From Actinocatenispora thailandica (GTDB taxonomy: Bacteria > Actinomycetota > Actinomycetes > Mycobacteriales > Micromonosporaceae), in NCBI RefSeq assembly GCF_016865425.1, contig NZ_AP023355.1, forward strand, positions 2,168,198 to 2,232,197: a stretch of 64,000 bases of DNA, written 5' to 3'. The notes beneath the pieces are model-generated. The model was not told the origin of the DNA, did no database searches, and was given only the letters and a program-made list of their open reading frames with translations. Positions 33,584-42,589 of this stretch are shown in pieces. The number at the start of each line of letters is the position of its first letter. Positions within the stretch are counted from its first letter, which is position 1. The position numbers and the translations under genes were made by a program.

Positions 33584-34772
33584 CGGACGTCCTCCTGCCG
33601 CGGCACGGTGAGGTTGACCGCGGTACCCCGGCCGGGCGCGGTGTCGATCGACAGGCTGCCGCCGACCTCGTCGGCGCGCGCCCGCATTCCGCCGATGCCC
33701 AGCCCGGTACCGCTGGTGCCGCCGAGCGGCCGGGCCGGGTCGAAGCCGACCCCGTCGTCGACCACGTCGAGGCTGACCGCGTCCGGCAGGTACGTGAGGG
33801 TCAGCTCGACGCGGCCCGCCGCGGCGTGCGCCCGGGCGTTCGCCAGCGCCTCCTGCGCGGTGCGCAGCAGCGTGACCGCGACCGGGGTGGGCAGCGGGGC
33901 CGGCGCCCCCTCGACGTGCAGCCGGGTACGGTCGCCGGGCTGGTCGGCCACGATGCGGCGGAGCGCGTCGGGCAGCGAGGCGCCGGCGAGTTCGGCCGGG
34001 GTCAGGTCGCGCACCAACCGCCGGGTGTCGGCGAGGGCGCCGCGGGCCGCCCCGATCGCCGTGTCGAGCTGGTCGACCAGCGGCTCCGGTACGGCCGGGC
34101 CGCCCCGGTGACCGCGGACTGGCGGGCGGTGCGCAGCACCAGCACGATGCTGGTCAGGCTCTGGGTGATGGTGTCGTGGATCTCCCGGGCCAGCCGCTCC
34201 CGTTCGGCGAGGACCCCGGCGTCCCGCTGCGAGGCGGCGAGCCGGTCCTGCGCGGCGGTCAGCTCGTCGAGCAGCTCGGCCCGCTGGCGTAGCTGGTCGG
34301 CGAGGTCCCGGTAGACGACCGTGATCATGACCGCGACCAGCGCTCCGACGACCGGACCGACCACCGCGGCGGCGTCCCAGCGGTCCCGGTCGGCGGCGAT
34401 CACCGCGATCGTGCCGGCGGTCAGCGCGGCCACCACCGGCACCGAGGCGGCCAGCGGGAGCAGCTGGGTGGCGAGCAGGAACAGCGGGAACGCCAGCCAG
34501 ACGAAGCTCGCCGAGCCGAGCGCGAGCGCCGCGCACCCGGCGACCAGTACGGCGAGCCAGCCGATCGCGAGCCCCCGGGTGCCGCGGCGCCGGGCCAGCA
34601 CCACACCGGCCGCGTACCAGCCGGCGACCAGCACCGTGCCGGCGAGCAGGACCGGCCAGCCCGGCTCCCCGGCGGTACCGGCGGCGCCGAGCGCCAGCAG
34701 CCCGAGGAACAGGACGTGTTCGCTGCGGCGCAGCAGCAGCAACGCCATCGAGCGGGACGGGCGGACAGCCAT
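33580..34772 (-). pseudogene. NarL-type sensor histidine kinase, frameshifted
   Basis: The N-terminal part (from about 34772, ATG; a GTG at 34784 is also possible) has membrane helices and the HisKA_3 motif [20 protein letters not shown]. The C-terminal part (to 33580) has the HATPase domain with EALANARAHA, VDDGVGFDPA and GTGLGIGGMRARADEVGG. The two parts are in different frames. The switch lies near 34098-34110, where the minus strand reads ACCGGGGCGGCCC. Adding one G to the run of four restores a continuous [17 protein letters not shown] reading. So either one base is missing from the sequence or the gene is recently broken. It otherwise forms a tight pair with the response regulator. Confidence 0.85.
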
Positions 34773-34863
34773 GGTGCTGCTCACGCTAGCCGGCGCTGCC
34801 CGGCGGCCGGGACCGTTCGCCCGCCCCCGGGCGGGCGCGACGGGCGCGTCGCCGGCCCGAGCC

Positions 34864-36942
34864 TCAGCCATTGGCGGCGGCGACCAGCTCGGGTTCGCGG
34901 TCCGGGCGGTGCGGCCGGGACGGCCACCAGATCCGGTCGCCGACCAGTGCGAACACCGCCGGTACCACGATCGTCCGGACCAGCAGGGTGTCGATCAGGA
35001 CGCCGAGGCCGACGATCAGGCCGAGCTGCGCGAGCGTGGTCAGCGGCAGCACGCCGAGCGCGGCGAACACCGCCGCCAGCACCACGCCGGCGCTGGTGAT
35101 CACCCCGCCGGTGCGGCCGATCGCGGCGATCACGCCGGCCCGGGTGCCCCGCGCGGCGGACTCCTGCCGGGTGCGGTGTGCCAGGAAGATCGTGTAGTCG
35201 ATGCCCAGCGCCACCAGGAACAGGAACGCGACCAGCGGGACGTTCACGTCCAGCGCGGGGAACCCGAACAGCCGAGTACCGACGAACGTACCGGCGCCGA
35301 TCGCGGCGATCGCCGACGCCAGGTTGACGGCCACCAGCAGCACCGGCGCGACCAGCGAGCGGAGCAGCAGTACCAGCAGTACCAGGGCGACCGCGAGGAT
35401 CAGCGGCGCGATCGTGCGCAGGTCGTGGTGGAACGCGTCCCGCACGTCCAGGTCCTGCGCGGTCTGGCCGCCCACCTTCGCCTGCGCGCCCGGCACCGCG
35501 TGCACCGCGGCGCGCAGCCGCCGTACGGTGTCCAGGCTGGCGGCGCTGCCCGGCTGGGCGGCGTCGACGACGGTCAGCTTGACCAGCCCGTCCGGCGAGC
35601 TGCCGGCCGGCCGTACCTGCACGCCGGGGAGTTGCCGAGCCGCCGCGGTCACCGCCGGTGCCGCGCCGGCGCGGGCCACCACGACCAGCGGCGCGGACTC
35701 GCCGGCGGGGAAGTGCCGTGCCAGTACCCGCAGCCCGGTGGCGGACTGGGACGAGACGCGGAACTGCTCCAGCTGGCTGAGCCCCACCCGGGTGCCGAGC
35801 AGCCCGCCGGCCAGGATCGCGAGGACGACCAGGGAGGCGGCCACCACCAGGGCGGGCCGCCGGGTGACGCCGCCGGCCGTCCGCCGCCAGAACCCGCCCG
35901 CCCGCGCCGGCGCGGCGCCGGGGTGCGGGACGAACGGCCAGAACAGCCGTCGGCCGCAGACCGCGAGCGCGGCGGGCAGCAGGACCAGTACGAACAGCAG
36001 CGCGATGGCGAGGCCGACCGCGGCGGCGACGCCGAGCCCGCGGGTGTTGGGCATCGTCGCGAGCAGCAGTGTCAGCAGCGCGGCGACCACGGTGACGTTG
36101 CTGGCGAGGATCGCCGGGCCGGTGCCCCGGACGGCGGCGGCGAGTGCCGTCCGGTGGTCGGCGCTGCGGTACAGCTCCTCGCGGTAGCGGGAAATCAGCA
36201 GCAGCGCGTAGTTGGTGCCGGCGCCGAACACCAGCACGCTGATGATGCCGGCGTCGAACTGCAGGTCGGCGGCGGCGCCGAGAGCGGCGGTGACACGGGC
36301 GGCCACCTGGTCGGCGAGGCCGACCACCGCCAGCGGTACCAGCCAGAGGATCGGTGACCGGTAGGTGACCAGCAGCAGCACCGCGACGATCCCGATCGTG
36401 ACGGCGAGCAGGGTGACGTTCGCGCCGTCGAAGGCCGCGGCGATGTCGGCGCCGAATGCCGGTCCGCCGGTGATCTGGACGCTCAGCTGGTCCGGCACGA
36501 CGCGGTGCGCGGTGCCGCGGAGCCGCGCGATGGTGTCGCCGATCTCGGCGTTCGACCGGTCGGCGTCCACCGGCACGTTCACCACGGCCGCCTGCCGGTC
36601 CGCGGACCTGATCGGCCCGGACGCGTGCTGGCCGACCTGGCGGCCCAGCGCGGTACCGAGCCGGTCGGCGGCGGCCAGGTCGGCGCCGGTGAGCCGGCCG
36701 CCGTCGGACCGGCTGACGACCACGACCACCGGGGCGAGTTCGTGCTGCGGGAACCGCTGCTCGAGCTGGCGTACCTGCGCGGACTCGGAACCGGTCGGCA
36801 GCGCCTGCGCGGCGCCGGGCGGCGTCGCGCCGGCCAGCGCGCCGCTCACTGCGGCGGCCGCGAGCAGCCCGAACACCATGACCAGCCACCGGCTCCGGCG
36901 GCCCGTCAGTACCGCGGCGAGCCGCCGCCACGCCTCCGTCAT
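34864..36942 (-). CDS. MMPL-family (RND-type) transporter
   Basis: 692 residues from ATG 36942; upstream in-frame sequence to 37065 is non-coding in style. Two halves each have a membrane helix, a large extracytoplasmic loop and five or six further helices, the MMPL pattern. Motifs include [19 protein letters not shown] and [19 protein letters not shown] in the first half, and [20 protein letters not shown] in the second; GxxxDY residues of the proton relay are visible in both (GAGTNY/GIDYT). MMPL proteins export lipids or drugs by proton motive force. It is followed by a kinase/regulator pair 91 bases later and may be in one operon with it. Confidence 0.9.
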   Translation of the reverse strand: MTEAWRRLAAVLTGRRSRWLVMVFGLLAAAAVSGALAGATPPGAAQALPTGSESAQVRQLEQRFPQHELAPVVVVVSRSDGGRLTGADLAAADRLGTALGRQVGQHASGPIRSADRQAAVVNVPVDADRSNAEIGDTIARLRGTAHRVVPDQLSVQITGGPAFGADIAAAFDGANVTLLAVTIGIVAVLLLVTYRSPILWLVPLAVVGLADQVAARVTAALGAAADLQFDAGIISVLVFGAGTNYALLLISRYREELYRSADHRTALAAAVRGTGPAILASNVTVVAALLTLLLATMPNTRGLGVAAAVGLAIALLFVLVLLPAALAVCGRRLFWPFVPHPGAAPARAGGFWRRTAGGVTRRPALVVAASLVVLAILAGGLLGTRVGLSQLEQFRVSSQSATGLRVLARHFPAGESAPLVVVARAGAAPAVTAAARQLPGVQVRPAGSSPDGLVKLTVVDAAQPGSAASLDTVRRLRAAVHAVPGAQAKVGGQTAQDLDVRDAFHHDLRTIAPLILAVALVLLVLLLRSLVAPVLLVAVNLASAIAAIGAGTFVGTRLFGFPALDVNVPLVAFLFLVALGIDYTIFLAHRTRQESAARGTRAGVIAAIGRTGGVITSAGVVLAAVFAALGVLPLTTLAQLGLIVGLGVLIDTLLVRTIVVPAVFALVGDRIWWPSRPHRPDREPELVAAANG

Positions 36943-37191
36943 CGCACCCCGACCTCGCTCGTTCGTCTCGACCGGTGGCAACGCTAATCGGACATTCGGT
37001 CGGGTACCTGGCGCGAAAGATGGGGCATCGTCCCCAACGAAAGTTGCAGCCGGGCCGTGATGCACCGCCGGTAATCGGTGCTCTGCGTCTTACGTGGTGA
37101 GATGAGTGCTGTGCGGGATAGGCCGGTTCCGACCCGTTGACAACGCTGTCATACGCCGGGGCAGGCCGGCATCCAACCGAGGAGGAGCGTC

Positions 37192-38928
37192 ATGCGGATC
37201 GGACGAGGCGTCGCCGCCCTGGGCGCCGTCGTGCTGGCGGCGGGGCTGACCGGCGCCTGCAGCAAGAACACCGGTACCGACGCGAAACCGGACGCGTCGC
37301 GCACCTACCACGCCACCATCTCCACCGACCCGAAAGACTCCCTCGGGCCGGCGCCGGCGGTCCCCGGCGCCACCTCCGGCGGCACCGTGCACATCCTGCA
37401 GGAGAAGGACTACGAGCACCTGGACCCGCAGCGCACCTACGTGTCCAACGCCGGCATCATCGAGCAGCTGTTCACCCGCACGCTGACCGCCTTCACCCCC
37501 AGCGGCAGGAACGCCAAGCTGGTCGGCGACCTCGCCACCAACCCCGGCACCGACGTGCACGGCGACTGCCGGGTCTGGCGGTACACGATCAAGAAGGGCA
37601 TGCGGTACGAGGACGGGTCGGCGATCACCGCCGCCGACGTGGCACACGGCATCGCCCGGTCGTTCTCGCCCGAGCTGTCCGAGGGGCCGCACTACATCCA
37701 GCAGTGGCTGACCGGCAAGCAGGTCTACAACGCCGACTACCGGGGGCCGTACGACGGTGGGCAGGCGCTGCCGCCCAACCTGACCGTCTCCGGCGACACC
37801 CTGACGTTCCACTTCCCGCAGTCGCACTGCGACCTGCCGTACGCCGCGGCGATGGCCGAGACCGTGCCGGTACCGGCGAGCAAGGACACCGGCACGAAGT
37901 ACGACCGGCATCCGTTCTCGTCCGGGCCGTACAAGATCGAAAGCTACCAGCGGGACAGCAAGCTGGTGCTGGTGCGCAACAGGTACTGGGACGCGAAGAC
38001 CGACCCGGTGCGGCACGACTACCCGGACACGATCGAGGTCGATCTGGGTGCGAGCGACGTCGAGCAGACCAACCGGCTGGTCGCCGACAACGGCACCGAC
38101 CGGACCGCGCTGTCGACCGCGCAGGTGCCGCAGTCGCTGATCCCCGAGGTGCAGAAGAACCCCGCGGCGATGAAGCGATCGCTGACCGGCTCCAACGGCT
38201 TCACCTTCTACTTCGCGATCAACTGCGAGCGGATCACCGACCCCACCGTGCGCAAGGCCATGTCGTACGCGGTGGACCGGGGCGCGATCGTGCAGGTACT
38301 CGGCGGGCCGCGGGCGGCGCGGCCGGCGACCACGCTGCTGTCGCCGACGGTCGCCGGCTGGCAGAATTTCGACGCGTTCCCGGCCGGCGCGCACGGCAAC
38401 CTGGCGAAGGCGAAGAAGCTGCTGAACGGCCGCCACCCCACCCTCACGTACGCCTACGCGAACAGCGCGGTCAACCAGCGGGAGGCGCCGCTGGTGCAGC
38501 AGATGTTCCAGCGGGCCGGGTTCAAGGTCGTGTTGCGAGCGCTGGATGCCACCAGCTACAACACCGCGCTCGGCAAGCACCCGAAGTACGACTTCTACCA
38601 GACCGGGTGGGGTGCGGACTGGCCGTCGGGAGCGGCGACGATCCCGGTGCTGTTCGACGGCCGCTCCATCCGGCCCAACGGAAACAACGACACCGCCTAC
38701 TTCGAGCAGCCGTCCATCGACAAGCACATCGACGAGCTGAACCAGCTGCCCGCGGCGAAGGCGGGGCCGCGGTGGTCGGCGCTGGAGAAGCAGATGATCT
38801 CCAGCTACGCCCCGGTCGTCCCGCTGTACTACCAGCAGTCGTTCCTGTTGCACGGCTCGAAGATCGGCGGCGCGTTGCTGTCCTCCACCGGCGCCGAGTC
38901 GTTCCTGAACCTCTACGTCCGGCGGTGA
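37192..38928 (+). CDS. Family 5 (peptide-type) ABC substrate-binding lipoprotein
   Basis: 578 residues. Lipoprotein signal with LTGAC (Cys23). The mature protein is a full-length family 5 solute-binding domain: LDPQRTYVSNAGIIEQLFTRTL, KGMRYEDGSAITAADVAHGIARS, FSSGPYKIESY and VRKAMSYAVDRGAIV are typical of oligopeptide- or nickel-type binding proteins (key residues given, lengths cut). AGGAGG precedes the ATG. No permease or ATPase genes are adjacent, so it must partner with a transporter encoded elsewhere, or act alone as a binding protein. Confidence 0.9.
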   Translation: MRIGRGVAALGAVVLAAGLTGACSKNTGTDAKPDASRTYHATISTDPKDSLGPAPAVPGATSGGTVHILQEKDYEHLDPQRTYVSNAGIIEQLFTRTLTAFTPSGRNAKLVGDLATNPGTDVHGDCRVWRYTIKKGMRYEDGSAITAADVAHGIARSFSPELSEGPHYIQQWLTGKQVYNADYRGPYDGGQALPPNLTVSGDTLTFHFPQSHCDLPYAAAMAETVPVPASKDTGTKYDRHPFSSGPYKIESYQRDSKLVLVRNRYWDAKTDPVRHDYPDTIEVDLGASDVEQTNRLVADNGTDRTALSTAQVPQSLIPEVQKNPAAMKRSLTGSNGFTFYFAINCERITDPTVRKAMSYAVDRGAIVQVLGGPRAARPATTLLSPTVAGWQNFDAFPAGAHGNLAKAKKLLNGRHPTLTYAYANSAVNQREAPLVQQMFQRAGFKVVLRALDATSYNTALGKHPKYDFYQTGWGADWPSGAATIPVLFDGRSIRPNGNNDTAYFEQPSIDKHIDELNQLPAAKAGPRWSALEKQMISSYAPVVPLYYQQSFLLHGSKIGGALLSSTGAESFLNLYVRR

Positions 38929-38971
38929 GCGCGGTGCCCGGACGGGTCACCGGACTCGCCCGGGCGACCGG

Positions 38972-39910
38972 TCAACCCAGCACCGCCGACAGCTCCGCCG
39001 GGCCGGCGTTCCCGCCGGTGACGACGATGCCGACCCGGCGGCCGGCGTACCGGTCCGGGTCGGCGAGCAGCGCGGCGAGGCCGGCGGCACCCGCCGCCTC
39101 GGCCAGCGTGTGCGCCCGGGTCAGCAGCACGTGCTGGGCGGCACGCAGCTGCTCGTCGGACACCAGCACGAAGTCGTGCAGGTGGGCGCGCAGCAGCTGC
39201 TGGGTGAGCGGGAAACCGCTGCCGGTGGCGAGCCCCTCCGCGACGGTACGGTTCGGCGCGTCGACCGGCTCGCCGGCGCGCCACGACTCGTACGCGGCGG
39301 GGGAGGCGTCCGACTGCACGCCGATCACCTCGCAACCCGGCGCCAACGCGGCGCCGACCACGCCGGCCGCGGCGGCGCCGGAGCCGCCACCGACCGGGAC
39401 CAGCAGCGCGTCGAGGTCCGGGTGCGCGGTGAACAGTTCGATGTAGGCGGTGCCGACCCCGGCGATCAGGTCCGGCTCGTGGGCCGGCCCGACCAGCCGC
39501 ATGCCGTTCGCGGTCGCCTCCGCGTACCGCTGCGCCGCGGTCAGATCGGCGCCGTGGCAGTCGGCCCGCGCGCCCAACGCCCGTACCGCGGCGAGCTTGG
39601 TCGGGTTCGGATTCGCCGGCATGACGATCCGGCACGGCGCGCCGAAGCGCCGGCACGCGTAGGCGATCGACTGGGCGTGGTTGCCGGTCGAGTAGGTGAC
39701 GACGCCGCGGGCCCGGTCGGCGGCGGACATCCCGGCGAGCAGCGCGACGCCGCCGCGGACCTTGAACGCGCCGGTCGGCTGCACGTGCTCGTGCTTGACG
39801 ACCACCCGCGCCCCGGTCGCCTCGTCCAACAGCGGGTACGACCAGGCCGGGGTCGGTGGCAGCACCCCGGCGATCGCCCGGCCGGCCCGCAGTACGTCGT
39901 TGAGGTTCAT
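38972..39910 (-). CDS. PLP-dependent threonine/serine dehydratase-like enzyme
   Basis: 312 residues, the size of a catabolic serine/threonine dehydratase without the C-terminal ACT regulatory domain. The PLP lysine is in PTGAFKVRGG (about residue 49), the Asn-containing STGNHAQSIAYA follows, and the phosphate-binding loop is GGGSGAAAAG (about 175). It should deaminate hydroxy-amino acids to 2-oxo acids, or racemise them. It is convergent with the binding-protein gene and divergent from the broken EamA gene. No operon partner is evident. Confidence 0.87.
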   Translation of the reverse strand: MNLNDVLRAGRAIAGVLPPTPAWSYPLLDEATGARVVVKHEHVQPTGAFKVRGGVALLAGMSAADRARGVVTYSTGNHAQSIAYACRRFGAPCRIVMPANPNPTKLAAVRALGARADCHGADLTAAQRYAEATANGMRLVGPAHEPDLIAGVGTAYIELFTAHPDLDALLVPVGGGSGAAAAGVVGAALAPGCEVIGVQSDASPAAYESWRAGEPVDAPNRTVAEGLATGSGFPLTQQLLRAHLHDFVLVSDEQLRAAQHVLLTRAHTLAEAAGAAGLAALLADPDRYAGRRVGIVVTGGNAGPAELSAVLG

Positions 39911-40094
39911 CCGCCCAGTCTCGCCGGTCGCGTACCGGCCGGTGCAGTACGGTCCTGATCGCCGCCGCCGAATCCTGATCGGGACGTTTCGGTGCCCGGG
40001 TCATGGGCAGCCGCCAACGGGATACCCGCCGGTTCGGACGAGGCATCCGTTCGGGTCGCCGTGCCGGCGGAGGCGAGCCGGTACCGGGGTGGCC

Positions 40095-40627
40095 ATGGGT
40101 GAACTGTTGGCGTTGGCCGCCGCGGTCTGTTTCGGTACGAACCACGTCCTCAGCGCGCTGCTGGCCCGGCGTTCCGGCAGCTTCGCGGTGGCGCTGACCG
40201 GCCAGATCGGCGGCACGCTGCTGGTGCTCGCCGCCGCCCTGCTGATCGGCGCCCGGCACGTCGCGCCGACGGCACTGGGCCGGGGCGCGCTGTCCGGGCT
40301 GGGTACCGGTGTCGGAATCAGCTACCTGTACCGCGGCATGAGCCGCGGCAACCTGAGCATCGTGGTCCCGCTCAGCGACGTCGCCGGGGTCGCACTGCCG
40401 GTCCTGACCGGCGTCGCGCTGCTGGGCAATCGGCCCTCACCGCTGGCCTGGTGCGGCATCGCCGCCGCGCTGCCCGCACTGTGGTTGGTTTCGCGGGGGC
40501 CGAACGCCGGTCGCCGGCGATCCCGGTGCTGGTCGGGCTGACCCTGATGCGCGAACGACTCTCCCGCGGTCAGGCCGTCGGGCTGGTCGCCGCCGGCGCC
40601 GCCATCGTGTTCATCGCCGCCGGATGA
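40095..40627 (+). pseudogene. EamA/DMT-family transporter remnant with internal deletion
   Basis: From ATG 40095 the first ~140 residues hold about five membrane helices of an EamA (drug/metabolite transporter) protein: AAVCFGTNHVLSALLARRSG, GISYLYRGMSRGNLSIVVPL. After about 40505 the reading changes frame. The last ~33 residues of such a transporter (VLVGLTLMRERLSRGQA and GLVAAGAAIVFIAAG, ending at TGA 40627) follow at once in another frame. A complete EamA protein needs about 280-300 residues, so roughly 100-130 residues between helices 5 and 9 are missing. This is a deletion remnant and probably not functional. Confidence 0.75.
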
Positions 40628-40668
40628 GCCCGGCCGTGGCGCGCCGCGGGTGCACCCGGCGGACCAGT

Positions 40669-41475
40669 TCAGTTCGGTTCGCCGACCGGGGTGGTGGTGA
40701 AGCCGCCGCCGAGCAGCTCGTCGCCGGGCGCCGGGGACGACTCGGCGAGGATCCGCTCGGCGAACCGTTCCGCGTCGTCGCGGGGCGAGTAGCCGAGCGC
40801 CCGCGCCTCGGCCAGCGAGTAGTGCCCGCGGGTGTTCGCGGACGCACCCCACACCACCCGGAAACCCGGGCTCGGCGCGGACAGGCACGCCTCGAACAGC
40901 CGGGCCCCGTCGTCCGGCGACAGCCACGTCGCGAGGCCGCGGATGCCCGGCGGCTCGGGGAAGCAGGAGCCGATCCGGATGCACACCACGTCCAGCCCGA
41001 ACCGGTCGTGGTACAGGCTACCCAGCGCCTCGACCGCCACCTTGCTCACGCCGTAGTAGGTGTCCGGGCGCGGCGTCGACTCGGCCGGGAAGCCGGCGTC
41101 GCCGGCATCGCTGACCGGCCGCATCCCCACCGCGTGGTTGCTGGACGCGAGGATCACCCGAGGTACGCCGGCCAGCCGCGCGGCCTCCAGAACGGTCCGG
41201 GTGCCGTCGATGTTGACCGCGAGGATCTGCTCCCACGGTGCCTCCCGGCTGATCCCGCCCAGATGGATCAGCGCCGCCGCGCCGCGGCACGCCGCCGTCA
41301 TCGCGGCCAGGTCGGTCACCGACGCGGTGACCAGTTCCACCTGCTCGCCCGGGCCCGCCGGCGGCTGCTCGGCGCGGTCCAGCAGCCGCAGCCGTCGACC
41401 CGGGCGGGCCAGCCGGGGCCGCAGCAGCGCGCCCACGGTACCGGCGGCGCCGGTGACAAGTACCGTCTCGGTCAC
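40669..41475 (-). CDS. NAD-dependent epimerase/dehydratase, uronate dehydrogenase-like
   Basis: 268 residues from GTG 41475, with GGAAGGGACGGG upstream. Extended SDR fold: VLVTGAAGTVGALLRP (NAD-binding GxxGxxG, residues 5-20), HLGGISREAPWEQIL, the Ser in ILASSNHAVG, and the YxxxK catalytic pair in YYGVSKVAVEAL. The HLGG and SSNHAVG motifs and length match uronate dehydrogenases, which oxidise glucuronate or galacturonate to the aldarolactone. It is next to an IclR regulator and a sodium:solute symporter gene, which fits a small uptake-and-oxidation unit for a sugar acid. Confidence 0.82.
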   Translation of the reverse strand: MTETVLVTGAAGTVGALLRPRLARPGRRLRLLDRAEQPPAGPGEQVELVTASVTDLAAMTAACRGAAALIHLGGISREAPWEQILAVNIDGTRTVLEAARLAGVPRVILASSNHAVGMRPVSDAGDAGFPAESTPRPDTYYGVSKVAVEALGSLYHDRFGLDVVCIRIGSCFPEPPGIRGLATWLSPDDGARLFEACLSAPSPGFRVVWGASANTRGHYSLAEARALGYSPRDDAERFAERILAESSPAPGDELLGGGFTTTPVGEPN

Positions 41476-41575
41476 GATCGACCCGTCCCTTCCGTTGCCC
41501 GGCAAGCGGGTCCGATCCGTTGCGCGGCAGGCGTTGCCGAGCCGGGCGAGCCGAACCCGGTCGACTCGTACCGGG

Positions 41576-42421
41576 TCATCGGATGCCGGCGCGGCGCAGC
41601 TGGGCGCCGAGCTCCTCGGTGATCTCCCGCAGCAGCCCGCAGACCCGCCGTACCGTGGCGTCGGTGGCCTTGGCGACCGGCATCGAGCAGCTCAACGCGT
41701 CGGTGGCGGGGATCCGGTAGCCGATCGCGACGGCGGCGCACGCCACCCCGGGCGTGCCCTGCTCCGACTCGGTCGCGTACCCCTGGGCGCGGACGCCGGC
41801 CAGTTCGGTGCACAGGCCCTCCCGGCTGGTGACGGTGTGTTCGGTCAGCGCCGGCAGCCGGGCGGGCAGCAGCCGGGCGATCTCGTCGTCGGTCAGCTCG
41901 GCCAGCAGCGCCTTGCCCAGCGCGGTGGCGTGCGCCGGCAGGGTTCGGCCGACCCGGGAGATCAGGTGCACCGAGTGCCGCGACTCCCGGGTCTCCAGGT
42001 ACACCACCTGGTCGCCGCTGCGGCGGGCGTAGTGCGTGGTGAAACCGGACCGTTCGCGCAGCCGCTCCAGCGCGTCGGTGACGTACGGCAGGGCCGGGTC
42101 GCGGTCGAGGTAGGCGGTGCCGCAGATCAGCGCCCGCACCCCGAGCCGGAACCGGGTACCGCCGTCGTCGGACTCGATCCAGCCCAGATCGTGCAGGGTG
42201 CGCAGCAGGCCGTGCAGGCTGGAGCGGGGCACCCCGGTGCGGGCGTGCAGGTCCGACAGCGAGGTCCAGGCGCGGTCCGCGGCGAACGTCTCGAGCAACT
42301 CGATCGCCCGCCGGGCGGACTTCACCCCGGCGCCGGACTCGACCAGCCGATCCCCGGCCGGCTCCGCGCCCGCTGCCCGCTGGGCGCGCTGCGTCGCCGT
42401 ATCCGGTGCCTGCCGTGCCAT
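41576..42421 (-). CDS. IclR family transcriptional regulator
   Basis: 281 residues from ATG 42421, with AAGGGAG 5 bases upstream. A variable N-terminal tail of about 30 residues precedes the winged HTH (SARRAIELLETFAADRAWTS to LHGLLRTLHDLGW, about 33-85). The IclR ligand-binding domain follows, with the effector-pocket motifs HLISRVGRTLPAHATALGKA, GYATESEQGTPGVACAAVAI and SCSMPV. It is divergent from the symporter gene and probably controls it and the uronate dehydrogenase-like gene downstream. Confidence 0.92.
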   Translation of the reverse strand: MARQAPDTATQRAQRAAGAEPAGDRLVESGAGVKSARRAIELLETFAADRAWTSLSDLHARTGVPRSSLHGLLRTLHDLGWIESDDGGTRFRLGVRALICGTAYLDRDPALPYVTDALERLRERSGFTTHYARRSGDQVVYLETRESRHSVHLISRVGRTLPAHATALGKALLAELTDDEIARLLPARLPALTEHTVTSREGLCTELAGVRAQGYATESEQGTPGVACAAVAIGYRIPATDALSCSMPVAKATDATVRRVCGLLREITEELGAQLRRAGIR

Positions 42422-42476
42422 GGCGCTCCCTTCGCGGTCGGACCGCCCATCACCGTGCCCCGGCCCGATTCGTGCA

Positions 42477-42505
42477 TTGACAGGCACGTGACCCAACACT
42501 AGCTT
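42477..42505 (+). promoter_or_regulatory. Sigma-70-type promoter for the symporter gene
   Basis: TTGACA at 42477-42482, a 17-base spacer, and TAGCTT at 42500-42505 make a near-consensus actinobacterial housekeeping promoter reading toward the symporter gene. The predicted transcript start is near 42512, about 80 bases before the coding start. Confidence 0.65.
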
Positions 42506-42534
42506 CTCCGGCAGGATTCTCGTACACGACATTG

Positions 42535-42557
42535 GTTCACAGTTCAGACTTCGTTCA
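42535..42557. promoter_or_regulatory. Triple GTTCA direct repeat in the symporter leader
   Basis: GTTCA occurs at 42535-42539, 42542-42546 and 42553-42557, just downstream of the likely transcript start of the symporter gene and between it and the divergent IclR gene. Spacings of 7 and 11 bases place sites near one helical turn apart. It may be an operator for the IclR protein, but no test of this is possible here. Confidence 0.4.
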
Positions 42558-42589
42558 GATATGTGGACAACCCCGAAGAGGGTGGAATC

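Noticed and set aside
34098-34110. Programmed -1 frameshift in the histidine kinase
   Set aside because: No X-XXY-YYZ slippery heptamer in the right phase and no obvious downstream pseudoknot. A missing base in the G run is the simpler explanation.
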